Counted from the first letter of the stretch, positions 8,144 to 17,689 are shown. The stretch: 64,000 bases of DNA from Embleya sp040605455 (GCF_040605455.1 NZ_JBEXCV010000022.1:17624-81623), one strand, 5' to 3'. The notes: generated by a model not told the origin, from the letters alone. A program made the numbers and translations.

Positions 8144-9858
8144 ACCTTTCTCTCGAACTCGCCGCGAAGTCCAGCAATCGAGGCTGGACCTTCGCGATGT
8201 TCGCCGTGCTGGTCGTGGTGACCCTCGGCATCACCTTCTGGGCCGGTCGCAAGAACCGGACGGCGTCGGACTTCTACGCCGGTGGCCGTTCGTTCTCGGC
8301 CCTCCAGAACGGCATGGCGATCGGCGGCGACTACATGTCGGCCGCGTCCTTCCTCGGCATCGCCGGCATTCTGGCGCTGTCCGGCTACGACGGTTTCCTG
8401 TACTCCATCGGCTTCCTGGTCGCCTGGCTGGTGGCCCTGTTGTTGGTCGCCGAACCGATGCGCAACTCCGGCCGGTTCACCATGGCCGACGTACTCGCGA
8501 ATCGCATGCGCGAACGCCCGGTACGGATGGCCGCGAGCGTGTCCACGATCGTCGTGTCGATCTTCTACCTGCTGGCCCAGATGGTCGGCGCGGCCTCGGT
8601 CGTCTCGCTCCTGCTCGACGTCAAGAGCGACACCGCGCAGATCTCGGTCATTGCCGCGGTGGGCGCGTTGATGATCGTGTACGTCACCGTCGGCGGCATG
8701 AAGGGCACCTCCTGGGTGCAGATCGTCAAGGCCGGACTGTTGATGGTCGGCGCGTTCGTGATGTGCGTGTGGGTGTTGGCGAAGTTCCACTTCAACATCG
8801 CCGACCTGCTCGGCACCGCGGCGAGCAAGTCCGGTTCGGGCGAGTCGTTCCTCCAGCCGGGGCTCAAGTACGGTGCCACGGACGGCTGGTCGAAGATCGA
8901 CCTGATCTCGCTCGGACTCGCGCTGGTGCTGGGTACGGCCGGCCTCCCGCACATCCTGGTGCGCTTCTACACCGTGCCCAACGCCCGCGTCGCGCGCAGG
9001 TCGGTCACCTGGGCGATCGGCATCATCGGGGTGTTCTACCTGATGACGCTGATCCTCGGCTTCGGCGCGGCCGCGCTGATCGGCAGCAAGGAGATCAAGA
9101 AGGCCGACCCGACCGGCAACACGGCCGCGACCCGGCTCGCCGAACACCTGGGCGGCGGCGCGGGCACCACCGGTGGGGCGCTGATGCTCGCCTTCATCGC
9201 TGCGGTGGCCTTCGCGACCATCCTGGCCGTGGTGGCGGGCCTGACGCTGGCCTCGTCCTCGTCGTTCGCGCACGACCTGTACGCGAACGTGTTCCGCAAG
9301 GGCCGAACCACGGACGCCGAGGAAGTCAAGGTCGCCCGGATCGCGGCGCTGGTGATCGGCACGGCGGCGATCGTCCTGTCGGTGTTCGCCCGCGAGTTGA
9401 ACGTGGCGTTCCTGGTCGCGCTCGCGTTCGCGATCGCTGCCTCGGCCAACCTGCCGGCCATCGTGTTCTCGCTGTTCTGGAAGAACTTCAACACGCGCGG
9501 TGCGGTGTTCGGCATCTACGGCGGCCTGGTCACCTCGGTCCTGGTGGTCGCGCTGTCGCCGATCTGCTGGGGCGGGGCCACCGACACCAAGCCGGCGATC
9601 AAGCAGCTCAGCGCCAAGCAGGCCGACGACTGCAACGTGTCGAAGGACCGCAAGGACGTGGGCAATGCGACGGCGTTGTTCAGCTGTACGACGCCGGCAC
9701 CCATTCCGCTGGAGAACCCGGGGATCATCTCGATCCCGGTCGGCTTCGCGTGTGCCGCGATCGGCGCGATGTCCGCACGGCGTCGCCGAACCGACGACGA
9801 CGATCGCAAGTTCGCCGAGTTGGAGGTCAGGGCACTGACCGGCGCCGGCGCGCACTGA
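8140..9858 (+). CDS. actP: Cation/acetate symporter (SSS family)
   Basis: 572 residues with about 13 membrane helices. The GRKNRTASDFYAGGRSF segment and IGGDYMSAASFLGIAG in the first helices are typical of ActP-type sodium:acetate/monocarboxylate symporters. GTG 8140 overlaps the TGA of the DUF485 gene (GTGA), so the two are co-translated. A polar insertion with two cysteines near residues 480-520 (CWGG and DDCNV) lies in the late extracytoplasmic region. Likely imports acetate or a related short acid; the exact substrate is not visible. Confidence 0.85.
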   Translation: MNLSLELAAKSSNRGWTFAMFAVLVVVTLGITFWAGRKNRTASDFYAGGRSFSALQNGMAIGGDYMSAASFLGIAGILALSGYDGFLYSIGFLVAWLVALLLVAEPMRNSGRFTMADVLANRMRERPVRMAASVSTIVVSIFYLLAQMVGAASVVSLLLDVKSDTAQISVIAAVGALMIVYVTVGGMKGTSWVQIVKAGLLMVGAFVMCVWVLAKFHFNIADLLGTAASKSGSGESFLQPGLKYGATDGWSKIDLISLGLALVLGTAGLPHILVRFYTVPNARVARRSVTWAIGIIGVFYLMTLILGFGAAALIGSKEIKKADPTGNTAATRLAEHLGGGAGTTGGALMLAFIAAVAFATILAVVAGLTLASSSSFAHDLYANVFRKGRTTDAEEVKVARIAALVIGTAAIVLSVFARELNVAFLVALAFAIAASANLPAIVFSLFWKNFNTRGAVFGIYGGLVTSVLVVALSPICWGGATDTKPAIKQLSAKQADDCNVSKDRKDVGNATALFSCTTPAPIPLENPGIISIPVGFACAAIGAMSARRRRTDDDDRKFAELEVRALTGAGAH

Positions 9859-9874
9859 GCGGACGCGGCAGGCA

Positions 9875-9911
9875 CCGATCCGGACCCGGCCTCGGCCCGG
9901 GTCCGGATCGG
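9875..9911. terminator. Bidirectional hairpin between convergent genes
   Basis: A perfect 15-bp stem (9875-9889 with 9897-9911) and 7-base loop lie between the symporter and the convergent flavin reductase. Confidence 0.75.
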
Positions 9912-9913
9912 CG

Positions 9914-10468
9914 TCACGCGTTGGCGCTGGGGTGGCCGAACCGGCCCTTGTAGAACAGCAACGGAGCACACTCCACCCGCGGCGCGTCCAGGGCCTGGAC
10001 CCGGCCGATCACTATCTCGTGGTCGCCGCCGTCGACCACGCTCTCCAGTGTGCAGTCGATCCAGGCGAGTACGTCGTCCAGCTTCGGCGAACCGGTCGGC
10101 GCCGGGCTGTGTGCGACGCCGGCGAACTTGTCCGCGCCGCTGACCGCGAAGCCCCGGCAGAGCTGTTCCTGGTCCTCGGCGAGCACGTTCACGCAGAACC
10201 GGCCGCCCGGCCGGATCCGCGGCCACGTGGTGGACGTCTTCGCCACGAAGAAGGTCACCAGCGGCGGGTCCAGCGAGAGCGACGCGAACGACTGGCAGGC
10301 GAAACCCACCGGGGTGTCGCCGTCGAGCGCGGTGATCACCGTGACGCCGCTGGCGAAGTGACCGAGGACGTGCCGGAACGTGGCGGCCTCGACGATGCCT
10401 TCACCCTCCGGCAGGGCGATGGCCGCGGGATCCGCGGGCTTCGTGCTCGCTGCGTCGATCTGGCCCAT
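9914..10468 (-). CDS. Flavin reductase (HsaB-like)
   Basis: A 184-residue flavin-reductase-domain protein: RHVLGHFASGVTVIT at the FMN-binding start, FACQSFASLSLDPPLVTFFV, then RFCVNVLAEDQ and the C-terminal FYKGRFG. Such proteins supply reduced flavin to two-component monooxygenases; HsaB does this in steroid ring cleavage. No oxygenase partner is nearby. ATG 10468 follows GAGGAAG at a good distance; the longer frame to 10543 is unlikely. An exact copy of the recurring palindrome lies about 100 bases upstream, tying it to the catabolic regulon. Confidence 0.8.
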   Translation of the reverse strand: MGQIDAASTKPADPAAIALPEGEGIVEAATFRHVLGHFASGVTVITALDGDTPVGFACQSFASLSLDPPLVTFFVAKTSTTWPRIRPGGRFCVNVLAEDQEQLCRGFAVSGADKFAGVAHSPAPTGSPKLDDVLAWIDCTLESVVDGGDHEIVIGRVQALDAPRVECAPLLFYKGRFGHPSANA

Positions 10469-10568
10469 GGTGGACTTCCTCGCAGGTGTCTTGGGGCGTC
10501 GGGTCTGTGACGCTACGTCACCCGATTTCCTTGCGTCAATCAAAGGAGAGGGGGTCCTTCGTCACATC

Positions 10569-10583
10569 TGACGACTCGTCAGT
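10569..10583. promoter_or_regulatory. Operator copy before the flavin reductase
   Basis: CTGAC-GACTC-GTCAG, an exact copy; here the arms extend to 7 bp (CTGACGA/TCGTCAG). Confidence 0.7.
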
Positions 10584-10661
10584 TGCCTTGTGGTGCAAGG
10601 CACATCCGCCCGTCGGCGGGCCGTGGCGGTGGTTCGTCGGCGTCCGCGGGAGGGGCCTTGG

Positions 10662-11522
10662 CTACCAGCCGTAGTACTCCGGCTTGCGGCGTTCCATGAG
10701 GGAGGCCACTCCTTCGTTGGCGTCGCGGGAGGTCATGTTGAGTTCAACGATTTGCGCCTCCTCGTCGAAGGCCGCCACCCGGTCGCTCTCCAGCGAACGG
10801 TTCACGAGTTGCTTGGTGAACGCGTACGCCCGGGTCGGCCCGGCCGCCAGCCGCTCGGCCCACTCCCTGGCCACGGCCTCCAGCTCGTCGGGGGCGACCA
10901 CCTTGTTCACGACGCCGATCCGCAGTGCCTCGGCGGCGGGCAGGTCGTCGCCGAAGAACATCAGCTCCTTGGCCTTCTGCGGGCCGACCAGGCGCGGCAG
11001 CAGGTACGCACTGCCGCCGTCCGGCACCAGGCCGCGACGGGTGAAGATCTGGATGAAGCGGGCGCTGTCGGCGGCGATCACCAGGTCGCACGCGAGCGCG
11101 AGGCTCATCCCGTAGCCGGCGGTGGTGCCGTTGACCGCCGCGATCACCGGCTTCTCGCAGTCCAGGACGGCGTTGGTCAGGCGCTGTACGCCGGTCTTCA
11201 TCATCCGGGTGGCGTAGCCGGTGGGCCGGGTCGGAGGCTTGGGCGCGGCGTCGTCGTCCGGCGTCTCGGCGGCTGCGGCAAGCAGCGACTTGGTGCCGGG
11301 GGAGCTGCGGAGATCCATGCCGGTACAGAAGTGCTTTTGGCCCGCGGCCGTGAGGACGACTGCGCGGACCGATTCGGTGGCGGATGCCTCGGTGAGGAGC
11401 TCGATGAGGAGTTCGCGTTGAGCCCAGGTGATGGCATTGCTGGCTTGCGGGCGGTTCAGAGTGAGCCAGAGCACGCCGTTTTCGATGCGGTGGAGCAGTT
11501 CCTGCTCGGTGTTGATGGTCAT
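10662..11522 (-). CDS. Enoyl-CoA hydratase/isomerase family protein
   Basis: A 286-residue crotonase-fold protein. The oxyanion-hole segments are HFCTGMDLRS and AAVNGTTAGYGMSLALACDL. The acidic residue usual in the active site falls within RRGLVPDGGSAYLLPRLVG. An insert of about 35 residues rich in Ala/Asp/Pro follows the first oxyanion segment. It stands alone between hairpins on the minus strand and has no copy of the operator motif, unlike its neighbours. Probable role is hydration of an enoyl-CoA; the substrate is unknown. Confidence 0.75.
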   Translation of the reverse strand: MTINTEQELLHRIENGVLWLTLNRPQASNAITWAQRELLIELLTEASATESVRAVVLTAAGQKHFCTGMDLRSSPGTKSLLAAAAETPDDDAAPKPPTRPTGYATRMMKTGVQRLTNAVLDCEKPVIAAVNGTTAGYGMSLALACDLVIAADSARFIQIFTRRGLVPDGGSAYLLPRLVGPQKAKELMFFGDDLPAAEALRIGVVNKVVAPDELEAVAREWAERLAAGPTRAYAFTKQLVNRSLESDRVAAFDEEAQIVELNMTSRDANEGVASLMERRKPEYYGW

Positions 11523-11611
11523 GTGTGTCGGCTCCTTGCTGGGGTTGGTTGGCTCAAGCGCCGGCCGGGCTGAAGGGTTTCGTCCGATGTGGGCGTTGGT
11601 CGACTCGGGTT

Positions 11612-11661
11612 GGCCTCAAACACCGGCCGGGCTGTCAATAGCCCGGCCGGCGCTTGAGGCC
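11612..11661 (-). terminator. Hairpin of the GCCGGCCGGGCT repeat family
   Basis: 22-base arms (11612-11633 and 11640-11661) with two mismatches and a 6-base loop lie just after the acyl-CoA ligase gene. Another copy of the same unit is at 11551-11572. The same unit forms the array at 31027-31312. Confidence 0.6.
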
Positions 11662-11681
11662 AACCCGGCCGGAGGCCGGCC

Positions 11682-13880
11682 CTACCGCGCCACCGCCAAC
11701 GCGTCCAGTGCGACCGTGCCGCCGCCGCGGGGCATCACCATCAGCGGGTTGATGTCCAACTCGGCGAGTTCGTCGCCCAGTTCGAGCGCCATGCGCTGCA
11801 CCCGCATGACCACGTCGACGAGTGCGTCCAGGTCGGCGGGCGGTTGGCCGCGCATGCCTTGGAGGCACTTGAGGCCGCGGAGTTCGCCGAGCATGCGCTT
11901 GACCTCGTAGGCACCGAACGGCGGCACCCCGATCGCGATGTCGTCGAAGACCTCGACGAAGATGCCGCCCAGACCGACCGAGACGGTCGGTCCGAACAGG
12001 TCGTCGTGCGAGATGCCGACCACCATCTCGACGCCGCGATCGACCTGCTGGCACACCAAGACGCCTTCGAGTCGACCCGCGCCCGCCTCCTTGGCCGCGT
12101 CGGTGATCTCGCGGTACGCGTCCCGCACCTGGCTCGCCGAGCGCAGGCCCAGCTTGACCAGGCCCAGGTCGCTCTTGTGCGGCAGTTGCGGGCCACACGC
12201 CTTCATCACCACGGGATAGCCGATCAGCCCGGCCGCGCGCACCGCGGCGGCGGCCGAGGTGACCAGTTGCTCGCGCGGCACCCGGATCCCGTACGTGCGC
12301 AGCAGCTGCTTCGCCGAGTGCTCGGACAGCGGCTTGCCCGAGGACAGCAGCCGCTTGGCCTTCGCCGCGGCCGCCGACGCGGTGCGCGGGACGTCCTCGA
12401 ACGGCGACGAGTACTGGGTGCGGAAGCGGTGGTAGTCGAAGTACGCCCGCAACGCCCGCACGCAGTTGCCGAAGGTGCGGAAGACCACCACCTTGTTCGA
12501 CTTGAGCAGGATCTCGCGGTAGGCGCTCTCGTCGCCCACCGGCGAGCCCCAGACCACGCAGACCACCTTGTCGCTCGCCTCTGCGGCGTCCACCAGGTCC
12601 TGCGCGAGGCGGTCGCTCATCGGCGGGAACGCGCCGGTGATCGGACACACCAGCACGCCGATCGCGGGGTCGGCCAGGATCGCGTCGATGATCTTGCGGC
12701 CACGCTCGTCGCCGGCCGGGTGGCCGCCGTTGTCCACGGGGTTGGACACGGTCAGATACGGCGGTATCCACGCGTGCAGCCTCTCCTGCGTGGACCGGTC
12801 CAGCTGAGGCACCGTCAGGCCCTCGGCGGCGGCGAGGTCGGCCATGTGCGCGCCGGTGCCACCGGAGATCGAGTACACGCAGACCCCCTGCGCGAGCGGG
12901 GTCCTGGTGCGCGCGAACAGCTGGGACGTGTCGATCAGTTCGTCGAGGCCGTCGACCCGGGTGACCCCGTACTGGCGGAACACCGCCGACGCGGTGCGGT
13001 CGCCGCCGGTCAGCTTGCCGGTGTGCGACTGGGCCATCCGTGCGCCGGTCTCGGTCCGCCCGACCTTGACCACGACCACCGGTACGCCCTGCCGCGCCGC
13101 GTGGTCGGCCGCCAGCGCGAAGGTGCGGCCGTCCTTGAACCCCTCGACGTACGCGGCGATCACGCCGACCTCCTCCTGATCGGAGAAGTGTCGTACGAAG
13201 TCCGCGATTTCCAGGTCCGCCTCGTTGCCGACCGGGGCCCAGTGGGACACCCGGATGCCGATCTCCTGGGCGGCGAAGACCGGGCGACCCTGGTGCCCGC
13301 TCTGGGTGATCAGCGCGATCGAGGGGCCTTCGAGGTCGGTGCGGAACTCCTCGAACGCGTTGAGGTTGGTGTTCGGCCCGAGCAGGCGCAGCGAGCCGCC
13401 CGACGTGAGCTGGGCCAGCCGGGCCTGGGCCGCGGCTCCGGCGGCCCCCGCCTCGGCGAAGCCGGCCGCGAACACGACCGCGAAACTCACGCCGGCGCCC
13501 GCGAGTTGCTCCAGTACCTCGGCCGGATCGCCGACCAGGACGACGGCGAGGTCGACCGGCTCGGGCACGGCCGAGATGTCCGCGAAGCACGGTCGGCCGG
13601 CGATGCGCTCGTGCTTGGGGTTGACCGGGAACAACCGCGCGCCCACCCGATCGGCCCACGCGATCAGTTGCGCGGTGATGCGGGCGCCGGGTCGGCCCTC
13701 GGTGTCCGAGGCGCCGATCACGGCGACCGTGCGAGGTCGGAAGAAGCGGTCCAGGTCGGCGGGGCGGAGCGCGAGTGGTCGGCCGGTCACGTCGAGTTCG
13801 GCCGACGGATCCGCGTTCACGGTGACGCTGGTTCGAGTGTGCCCCGGGAAGTGGTGTCCTCTGCTGTCGTGAAGCATCAT
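11682..13880 (-). CDS. Fused ADP-forming acyl-CoA ligase (acetate-CoA ligase-like)
   Basis: A 732-residue single-chain ligase of the succinyl-CoA-synthetase superfamily. The CoA-binding domain begins at about residue 50 (TVAVIGASDTEGRPG), followed by two ligase domains (YSISGGTGAHMADLAA around residue 340) and a C-terminal ATP-grasp domain (PVVMKACGPQLPHKSDLG, then GVEMVVGISHDDLFGPTVSV). It makes an acyl-CoA from acid, CoA and ATP, or recovers ATP in reverse. The start at ATG 13880 follows AAGGGA; other in-frame starts exist nearby. An exact operator copy (13941-13955) precedes it, so it is probably co-regulated with the steroid genes. Confidence 0.8.
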   Translation of the reverse strand: MMLHDSRGHHFPGHTRTSVTVNADPSAELDVTGRPLALRPADLDRFFRPRTVAVIGASDTEGRPGARITAQLIAWADRVGARLFPVNPKHERIAGRPCFADISAVPEPVDLAVVLVGDPAEVLEQLAGAGVSFAVVFAAGFAEAGAAGAAAQARLAQLTSGGSLRLLGPNTNLNAFEEFRTDLEGPSIALITQSGHQGRPVFAAQEIGIRVSHWAPVGNEADLEIADFVRHFSDQEEVGVIAAYVEGFKDGRTFALAADHAARQGVPVVVVKVGRTETGARMAQSHTGKLTGGDRTASAVFRQYGVTRVDGLDELIDTSQLFARTRTPLAQGVCVYSISGGTGAHMADLAAAEGLTVPQLDRSTQERLHAWIPPYLTVSNPVDNGGHPAGDERGRKIIDAILADPAIGVLVCPITGAFPPMSDRLAQDLVDAAEASDKVVCVVWGSPVGDESAYREILLKSNKVVVFRTFGNCVRALRAYFDYHRFRTQYSSPFEDVPRTASAAAAKAKRLLSSGKPLSEHSAKQLLRTYGIRVPREQLVTSAAAAVRAAGLIGYPVVMKACGPQLPHKSDLGLVKLGLRSASQVRDAYREITDAAKEAGAGRLEGVLVCQQVDRGVEMVVGISHDDLFGPTVSVGLGGIFVEVFDDIAIGVPPFGAYEVKRMLGELRGLKCLQGMRGQPPADLDALVDVVMRVQRMALELGDELAELDINPLMVMPRGGGTVALDALAVAR

Positions 13881-13940
13881 CGCGCCCGTCCCTTTTTCGA
13901 TCTTTCGTCGCCGCCAGATCCGATCGACACTGGAATCGAG

Positions 13941-13955
13941 CTGACGGTTAGTCAG
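13941..13955. promoter_or_regulatory. Operator copy before the ADP-forming ligase
   Basis: CTGAC-GGTTA-GTCAG, an exact copy, 61 bases upstream of the start codon at 13880. Confidence 0.7.
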
Positions 13956-14087
13956 TTAGCTTGCTGATGGGACGTCAGGGCTGTCCACTGTCTCACCGGC
14001 CCGGTCCCGACGCATCTGTCCGATCACCTGGACATTTGCTGACTTGGTCAAACATGTTGCGGATATCGGCTGGTCATCGCGCGGTTA

Positions 14088-15602
14088 CTAAACGTCCCCG
14101 AAAGACTTCTCGCGTTCGGTCAAGGATCTGCGGTCCACTTTGTCCATCCCTGTGAGCGGCAGCTCCGGAACGATCCGGATCGCTTCGGGGAGCTTGTGTG
14201 CGGACAGCCGCGAGGCCGCGAACTCGCGCAATGCGGCGAGTGACGGCTCGGATGCTGCACGTGACACCACGATCGCGACGCCGATCTCGCCCATCACCCG
14301 ACTGGGTCGAGGGACCACCGCCACCGAGGCCACGTCGGGATGGTCGAGCAGCACCGCTTCCACCTCCTGCGGATACACGTTGTATCCGCCGCGGATGTAC
14401 ATCTCCGTCATCCGCCCGGTGATCCGCAGGCAGCCGGTCTCGTCGATCCGGCCGAGGTCGCCGGTGTGCAGCCGACCGTCGCCGTCGAGGGCGGCGCCGG
14501 CTTCGGGGTCGCGCCAGTAGCCCGCCATCACGGCGGGCGAGCGCAGGCAGATCTGCCCCTCTTCGCCGACCGGCAGGACGGTGCCGGTCCGCGGGTGGCG
14601 GATCTCCAGTTCGGTGCCCGGTCGGGGACGGCCGACCGTGTGCAGCGCCTCCGAGTCGGGGGCGTCGAACGCGGTGAGCGTGCCCAACCCCCCGGACTCG
14701 GTGGACGAGTAGCGAATCGAGTAGCCCGCCCCGAATCGGGTCCGGGCCTCGTGCACGAGCGGGGCGGGGGACGGCCCGCCGCCGACGATCAGTCCGCGTA
14801 CGTGGGTGAGGTCGTAGCGGTCGAACTCGGGTCGGCCGAGCAGGAGGGAGACCTGCGCGGCCACACCGCCGAGGTAGGGGATCCTCTCGCGGGCGACCAG
14901 GCGCAGTGCGTCCTGGGCCCGCCAGCGGCCGAGCAGGTGCAGGGTCGCGCCCATCTTGAGGTAGCCGGCCAGCTTGGTCATGAAGCCGACGTGCGGCAGG
15001 CCGGTGGCGATCAGTTGCGGACCGCCCTCGCCCCAGCGACCGCCGGTGTCCATCGCGGTGATCGCGGTGATCTGCCGAGACGTGAACAGGGCGCCCTTGG
15101 GGGTGCCCGTGGTGCCCGAGGTGAACACGACCGTCTCGGGCAGGTCCGGGTCCCGGTCTCCGGTCACCGGTGGCGCGGGCGGGATCTCGTCGCGCCGAAG
15201 TTCGGCCCAGACGTCGTGCGCGCCGGCGGCCGGAACGCAGCGGATGTGTTCGGGGCCGGTTGGGATGCCCTCTGCCAGGTCCTCGGTGGCCAGCACCAGG
15301 TCCGGCGCGGCCCGGTCCAGGATCGCGGCGCGCTCGGTGGGGGTGTAGCGCGGTCCCACGCCGGTGGTGATCGCGCCGAGCCGGGCCAACGCGGTGTAGG
15401 CGACCACATACTCGAGCCCGGACGGGAGCACGAGTGCGACCAGGTGGCCGGGCCGGACACCGCGCCGGGCCAGCCCGGCGGCGACCTGATCGGTCACCGC
15501 GTCCAGCCCGCCGTAGGTGAACCCGCTTCCGCCGTGCACGAGGGCCCGGCGCTCGGGAAAGCGTCGGGCGGCCTCACGAAGCACCTGGGCGAGAACGGTC
15601 AC
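14088..15602 (-). CDS. Acyl-CoA ligase (FadD, AMP-forming)
   Basis: A 504-residue ANL-superfamily ligase. The phosphate-binding loop FTSGTTGTPKG, YSSTESGG (adenine site), and the hinge HTGDLGRIDETGCLRITGR leading to GYNVYPQEVEAVL are all present. The lysine near the C-terminus appears as GMDKVDRRSL. It activates a carboxylic acid to a CoA thioester by way of an acyl-adenylate. GTG 15602 follows AAGGGA; the longer frame to 15710 is poor. It is divergent from the acyl-CoA dehydrogenase at 15842 with a shared operator copy, so probably acts in the same pathway. Substrate unknown. Confidence 0.8.
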   Translation of the reverse strand: MTVLAQVLREAARRFPERRALVHGGSGFTYGGLDAVTDQVAAGLARRGVRPGHLVALVLPSGLEYVVAYTALARLGAITTGVGPRYTPTERAAILDRAAPDLVLATEDLAEGIPTGPEHIRCVPAAGAHDVWAELRRDEIPPAPPVTGDRDPDLPETVVFTSGTTGTPKGALFTSRQITAITAMDTGGRWGEGGPQLIATGLPHVGFMTKLAGYLKMGATLHLLGRWRAQDALRLVARERIPYLGGVAAQVSLLLGRPEFDRYDLTHVRGLIVGGGPSPAPLVHEARTRFGAGYSIRYSSTESGGLGTLTAFDAPDSEALHTVGRPRPGTELEIRHPRTGTVLPVGEEGQICLRSPAVMAGYWRDPEAGAALDGDGRLHTGDLGRIDETGCLRITGRMTEMYIRGGYNVYPQEVEAVLLDHPDVASVAVVPRPSRVMGEIGVAIVVSRAASEPSLAALREFAASRLSAHKLPEAIRIVPELPLTGMDKVDRRSLTEREKSFGDV

Positions 15603-15722
15603 AACGGGTCCCTTCGGCCTGCGCGCGAAGTATCGGCGTGGGGGTGGTGTATGCCACACAACACGACACGCCCGGGGTAAGGCGACGTTTCGGAGGTGTG
15701 ACGAAAGCAATGTTCCAAGGGT

Positions 15723-15737
15723 ATGACGGTGTGTCAG
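15723..15737. promoter_or_regulatory. Operator copy between the fadD and fadE genes
   Basis: ATGAC-GGTGT-GTCAG, one mismatch to the motif, near the middle of the divergent 240-base gap. Confidence 0.6.
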
Positions 15738-15841
15738 ATACTGGTGCTCGCGGGCTGCCGGATCGTCAATGGGGCCGACCGGAACTCGGGTCGGGCAACC
15801 GTCCCGACCCGCACGACATGAGTGCCAAGGAGTTGCGGTAC

Positions 15842-16972
15842 GTGGACGTCGAGTTCAGCGATGAGCAGCAGGAGATCCGCAGAGCACTCCGGGACGTGTT
15901 CGACAAGCACAGCGACTCGCCCGCCGTCCGGGCGGTGATGGCGACCGAGACGGGCTACGACGCCACGGTGTGGCGGCGCGTGTGCGAACAGACCGGGCTG
16001 GCCGGTCTCGCGATTCCGGAGGAGTACGGCGGGGTCGGTTTCGGCTTCACCGAGTTGGTCGTGGCCCTGGAGGAGATGGGCCGGTCGCTTTTCCCCTCAC
16101 CGTTCCTGGCGTCGTCGGTGCTGACGGCGTACGCGCTCGTGCACGCGGGCGACGAGGGTGCGCGGGCCGATTACCTGCCGGGCATCGCGGCGGGCGGCAC
16201 GCTCGGCGCGCTCGCGCTGGCCGAGCCGGGGCGTCGGGACGTGCGCGCGGTGGAGACGACCGCGCGGGCCGACGGCGACGGGTGGCGCCTGGACGGCGTC
16301 AAGACGCACGTGATCGACGGCTTGATCGCGGATCTGATCGTGGTGGCGGCACGGGTCAATGGCGACCTCGCGTTGTTCACCGTGGACAAGGATGCCGCCG
16401 GGCTGACCCGGACGGCGCTGCCGACCCTGGACCAGACCCGCAAGCAGGCCCGGCTGACCTTCGCGGACACCCCCGCCAGGCTGCTGGGCACCCCCGGCGC
16501 GGACGCGGCCCTGGAGCGGGTCCTGGCGCTCGCCGAGATCGCGGTGGCCGCGGAGGCGGTCGGCGGTGCGGCGCGCTGCCTGGAGGCGACCGTCGAGTAC
16601 ACCAAGGGGCGGGTGCAGTTCGGCCGGCCGATCGGCTCGTTCCAGGCGATCAAGCACCGCTGCGCGGACCTGTATGTCGAGGTCGAGACGGCCCGTTCGG
16701 CGCTGTACTACGCGGCGTGGGCGGCCACGGAGGCGGAGGCGGCGGGACTTGCGACGCCCGGCGAACTGGCGGTGATGGCACCGCTGGCGATGACGACGGC
16801 GACCGCCGCGTACCGCCATGTCGCCGAGGAGATGATCCAACTGCACGGCGGCGTCGGCTTCACCTGGGAGTACGACTGCCATCTGTATCTGAAGCGGGCC
16901 ATCACGTCCGCGCACCTGTTCGGTGACCGGGGTGCGCAGCGCGAGCGCATCGCGGAGTTGGCCGGGATCTAG
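15842..16972 (+). CDS. Acyl-CoA dehydrogenase (FadE)
   Basis: A 376-residue FAD-dependent dehydrogenase: helical N-terminus (VEFSDEQQEIRRALRDVF), a middle beta domain, and a C-terminal helical domain with RVQFGRPIGSFQAIKHRCADLY and MIQLHGGVGFTWEYDCHLYLKRA. It introduces a double bond next to a CoA thioester. AAGGAG precedes GTG 15842; the upstream frame is not protein-like. Steroid catabolism often uses hetero-oligomeric FadE pairs, but no second FadE is adjacent here. Whether it fills the FadE30 step is open. Confidence 0.8.
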   Translation: MDVEFSDEQQEIRRALRDVFDKHSDSPAVRAVMATETGYDATVWRRVCEQTGLAGLAIPEEYGGVGFGFTELVVALEEMGRSLFPSPFLASSVLTAYALVHAGDEGARADYLPGIAAGGTLGALALAEPGRRDVRAVETTARADGDGWRLDGVKTHVIDGLIADLIVVAARVNGDLALFTVDKDAAGLTRTALPTLDQTRKQARLTFADTPARLLGTPGADAALERVLALAEIAVAAEAVGGAARCLEATVEYTKGRVQFGRPIGSFQAIKHRCADLYVEVETARSALYYAAWAATEAEAAGLATPGELAVMAPLAMTTATAAYRHVAEEMIQLHGGVGFTWEYDCHLYLKRAITSAHLFGDRGAQRERIAELAGI

Positions 16973-16989
16973 AAAGGCGTGTCCTCGAA

Positions 16990-17021
16990 CGCCGGACGGG
17001 CTCGATGTCGGCCGTCCGGCG
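16990..17021. terminator. Bidirectional hairpin between convergent fadE and tetR
   Basis: A perfect 10-bp stem, CGCCGGACGG (16990-16999) with CCGTCCGGCG (17012-17021). Confidence 0.6.
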
Positions 17022-17038
17022 TCCGGGGCAGGGTGGTG

Positions 17039-17689
17039 CTAACGCGTCGGGGGCTTCTTCCCCGTGACACCCATGAAGACCAGCGTGGACAGCGCCGGAC
17101 GGACGTCCTTCATCTTGATGTTCCAGGATTCGAAGCCCTTCTGGTGCCCGGCCACCGCCGCCAGCATCGCGACGAGGGTGCCCGCCATGGCGTTCGGCTG
17201 CACCTCGTCGCCGACCTTGCCCTTGGCCTGCATGTTCTCGATGGCCTCGGTGAGCGAGCCGGTGACCGCCGTCAGAATCTTCTGACGCACCTTGTAGAAG
17301 CGCTTGTCGCCCTCGGCCGAGGCCAGGTCGACGACGCGAAGGATCGGCTCGTAGTCCCGCCAGAATTCGAGGAAGCCGTCGGCCAGGGCCTCGGCGGCGG
17401 CGAAGCCGCCCTTGCCGGCCCAGTTCTGGTCCTCGGCGAGAGTCTTCAGACGCTGGCCGTCCTTGGCCATGTCGTTCGCGATTTCGAGGATCGCACTCTC
17501 GACGTCCTGAAAGTACTGGTAGAAGGTGGCGGGAGAGGTGCCTGCCATACGGGCGACGTCGATGACCTTGACGTCCCGGTACGGAGACGTGTCGAGCATC
17601 TCGCGGAGGCAGTCGAGCAGCTTTTGCCGCGTCGCCTGTCCGCGTCGCCCGGCGACGCGGCCGTCGACGGTGCGAACTTGTCCTGTCAT
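17039..17689 (-). CDS. TetR-family regulator of the catabolic island
   Basis: 216 residues. The N-terminal DNA-binding domain covers residues 15-70 (QATRQKLLDCLREML, then VIDVARMAGTSPATFYQYFQDVESAILEI, the TetR helix-turn-helix). The C-terminal ligand and dimer domain is all-helical. It is the only TetR gene in the window, placed between the fadE gene and the SDR-echA20-ipdABC block. A one-mismatch copy of the recurring palindrome overlaps its start codon, which suggests autoregulation. Acyl-CoA intermediates are the usual ligands of catabolic TetR repressors. The sequence does not resemble KstR or KstR2 as I recall them. Its binding of the palindrome is inference. Confidence 0.85.
   Translation of the reverse strand: MTGQVRTVDGRVAGRRGQATRQKLLDCLREMLDTSPYRDVKVIDVARMAGTSPATFYQYFQDVESAILEIANDMAKDGQRLKTLAEDQNWAGKGGFAAAEALADGFLEFWRDYEPILRVVDLASAEGDKRFYKVRQKILTAVTGSLTEAIENMQAKGKVGDEVQPNAMAGTLVAMLAAVAGHQKGFESWNIKMKDVRPALSTLVFMGVTGKKPPTR

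Noticed and set aside
15603..15710. N-terminal extension of the FadD at 14088-15602
   Set aside because: The extra residues have no family similarity, and GTG 15602 has AAGGGA at good spacing.
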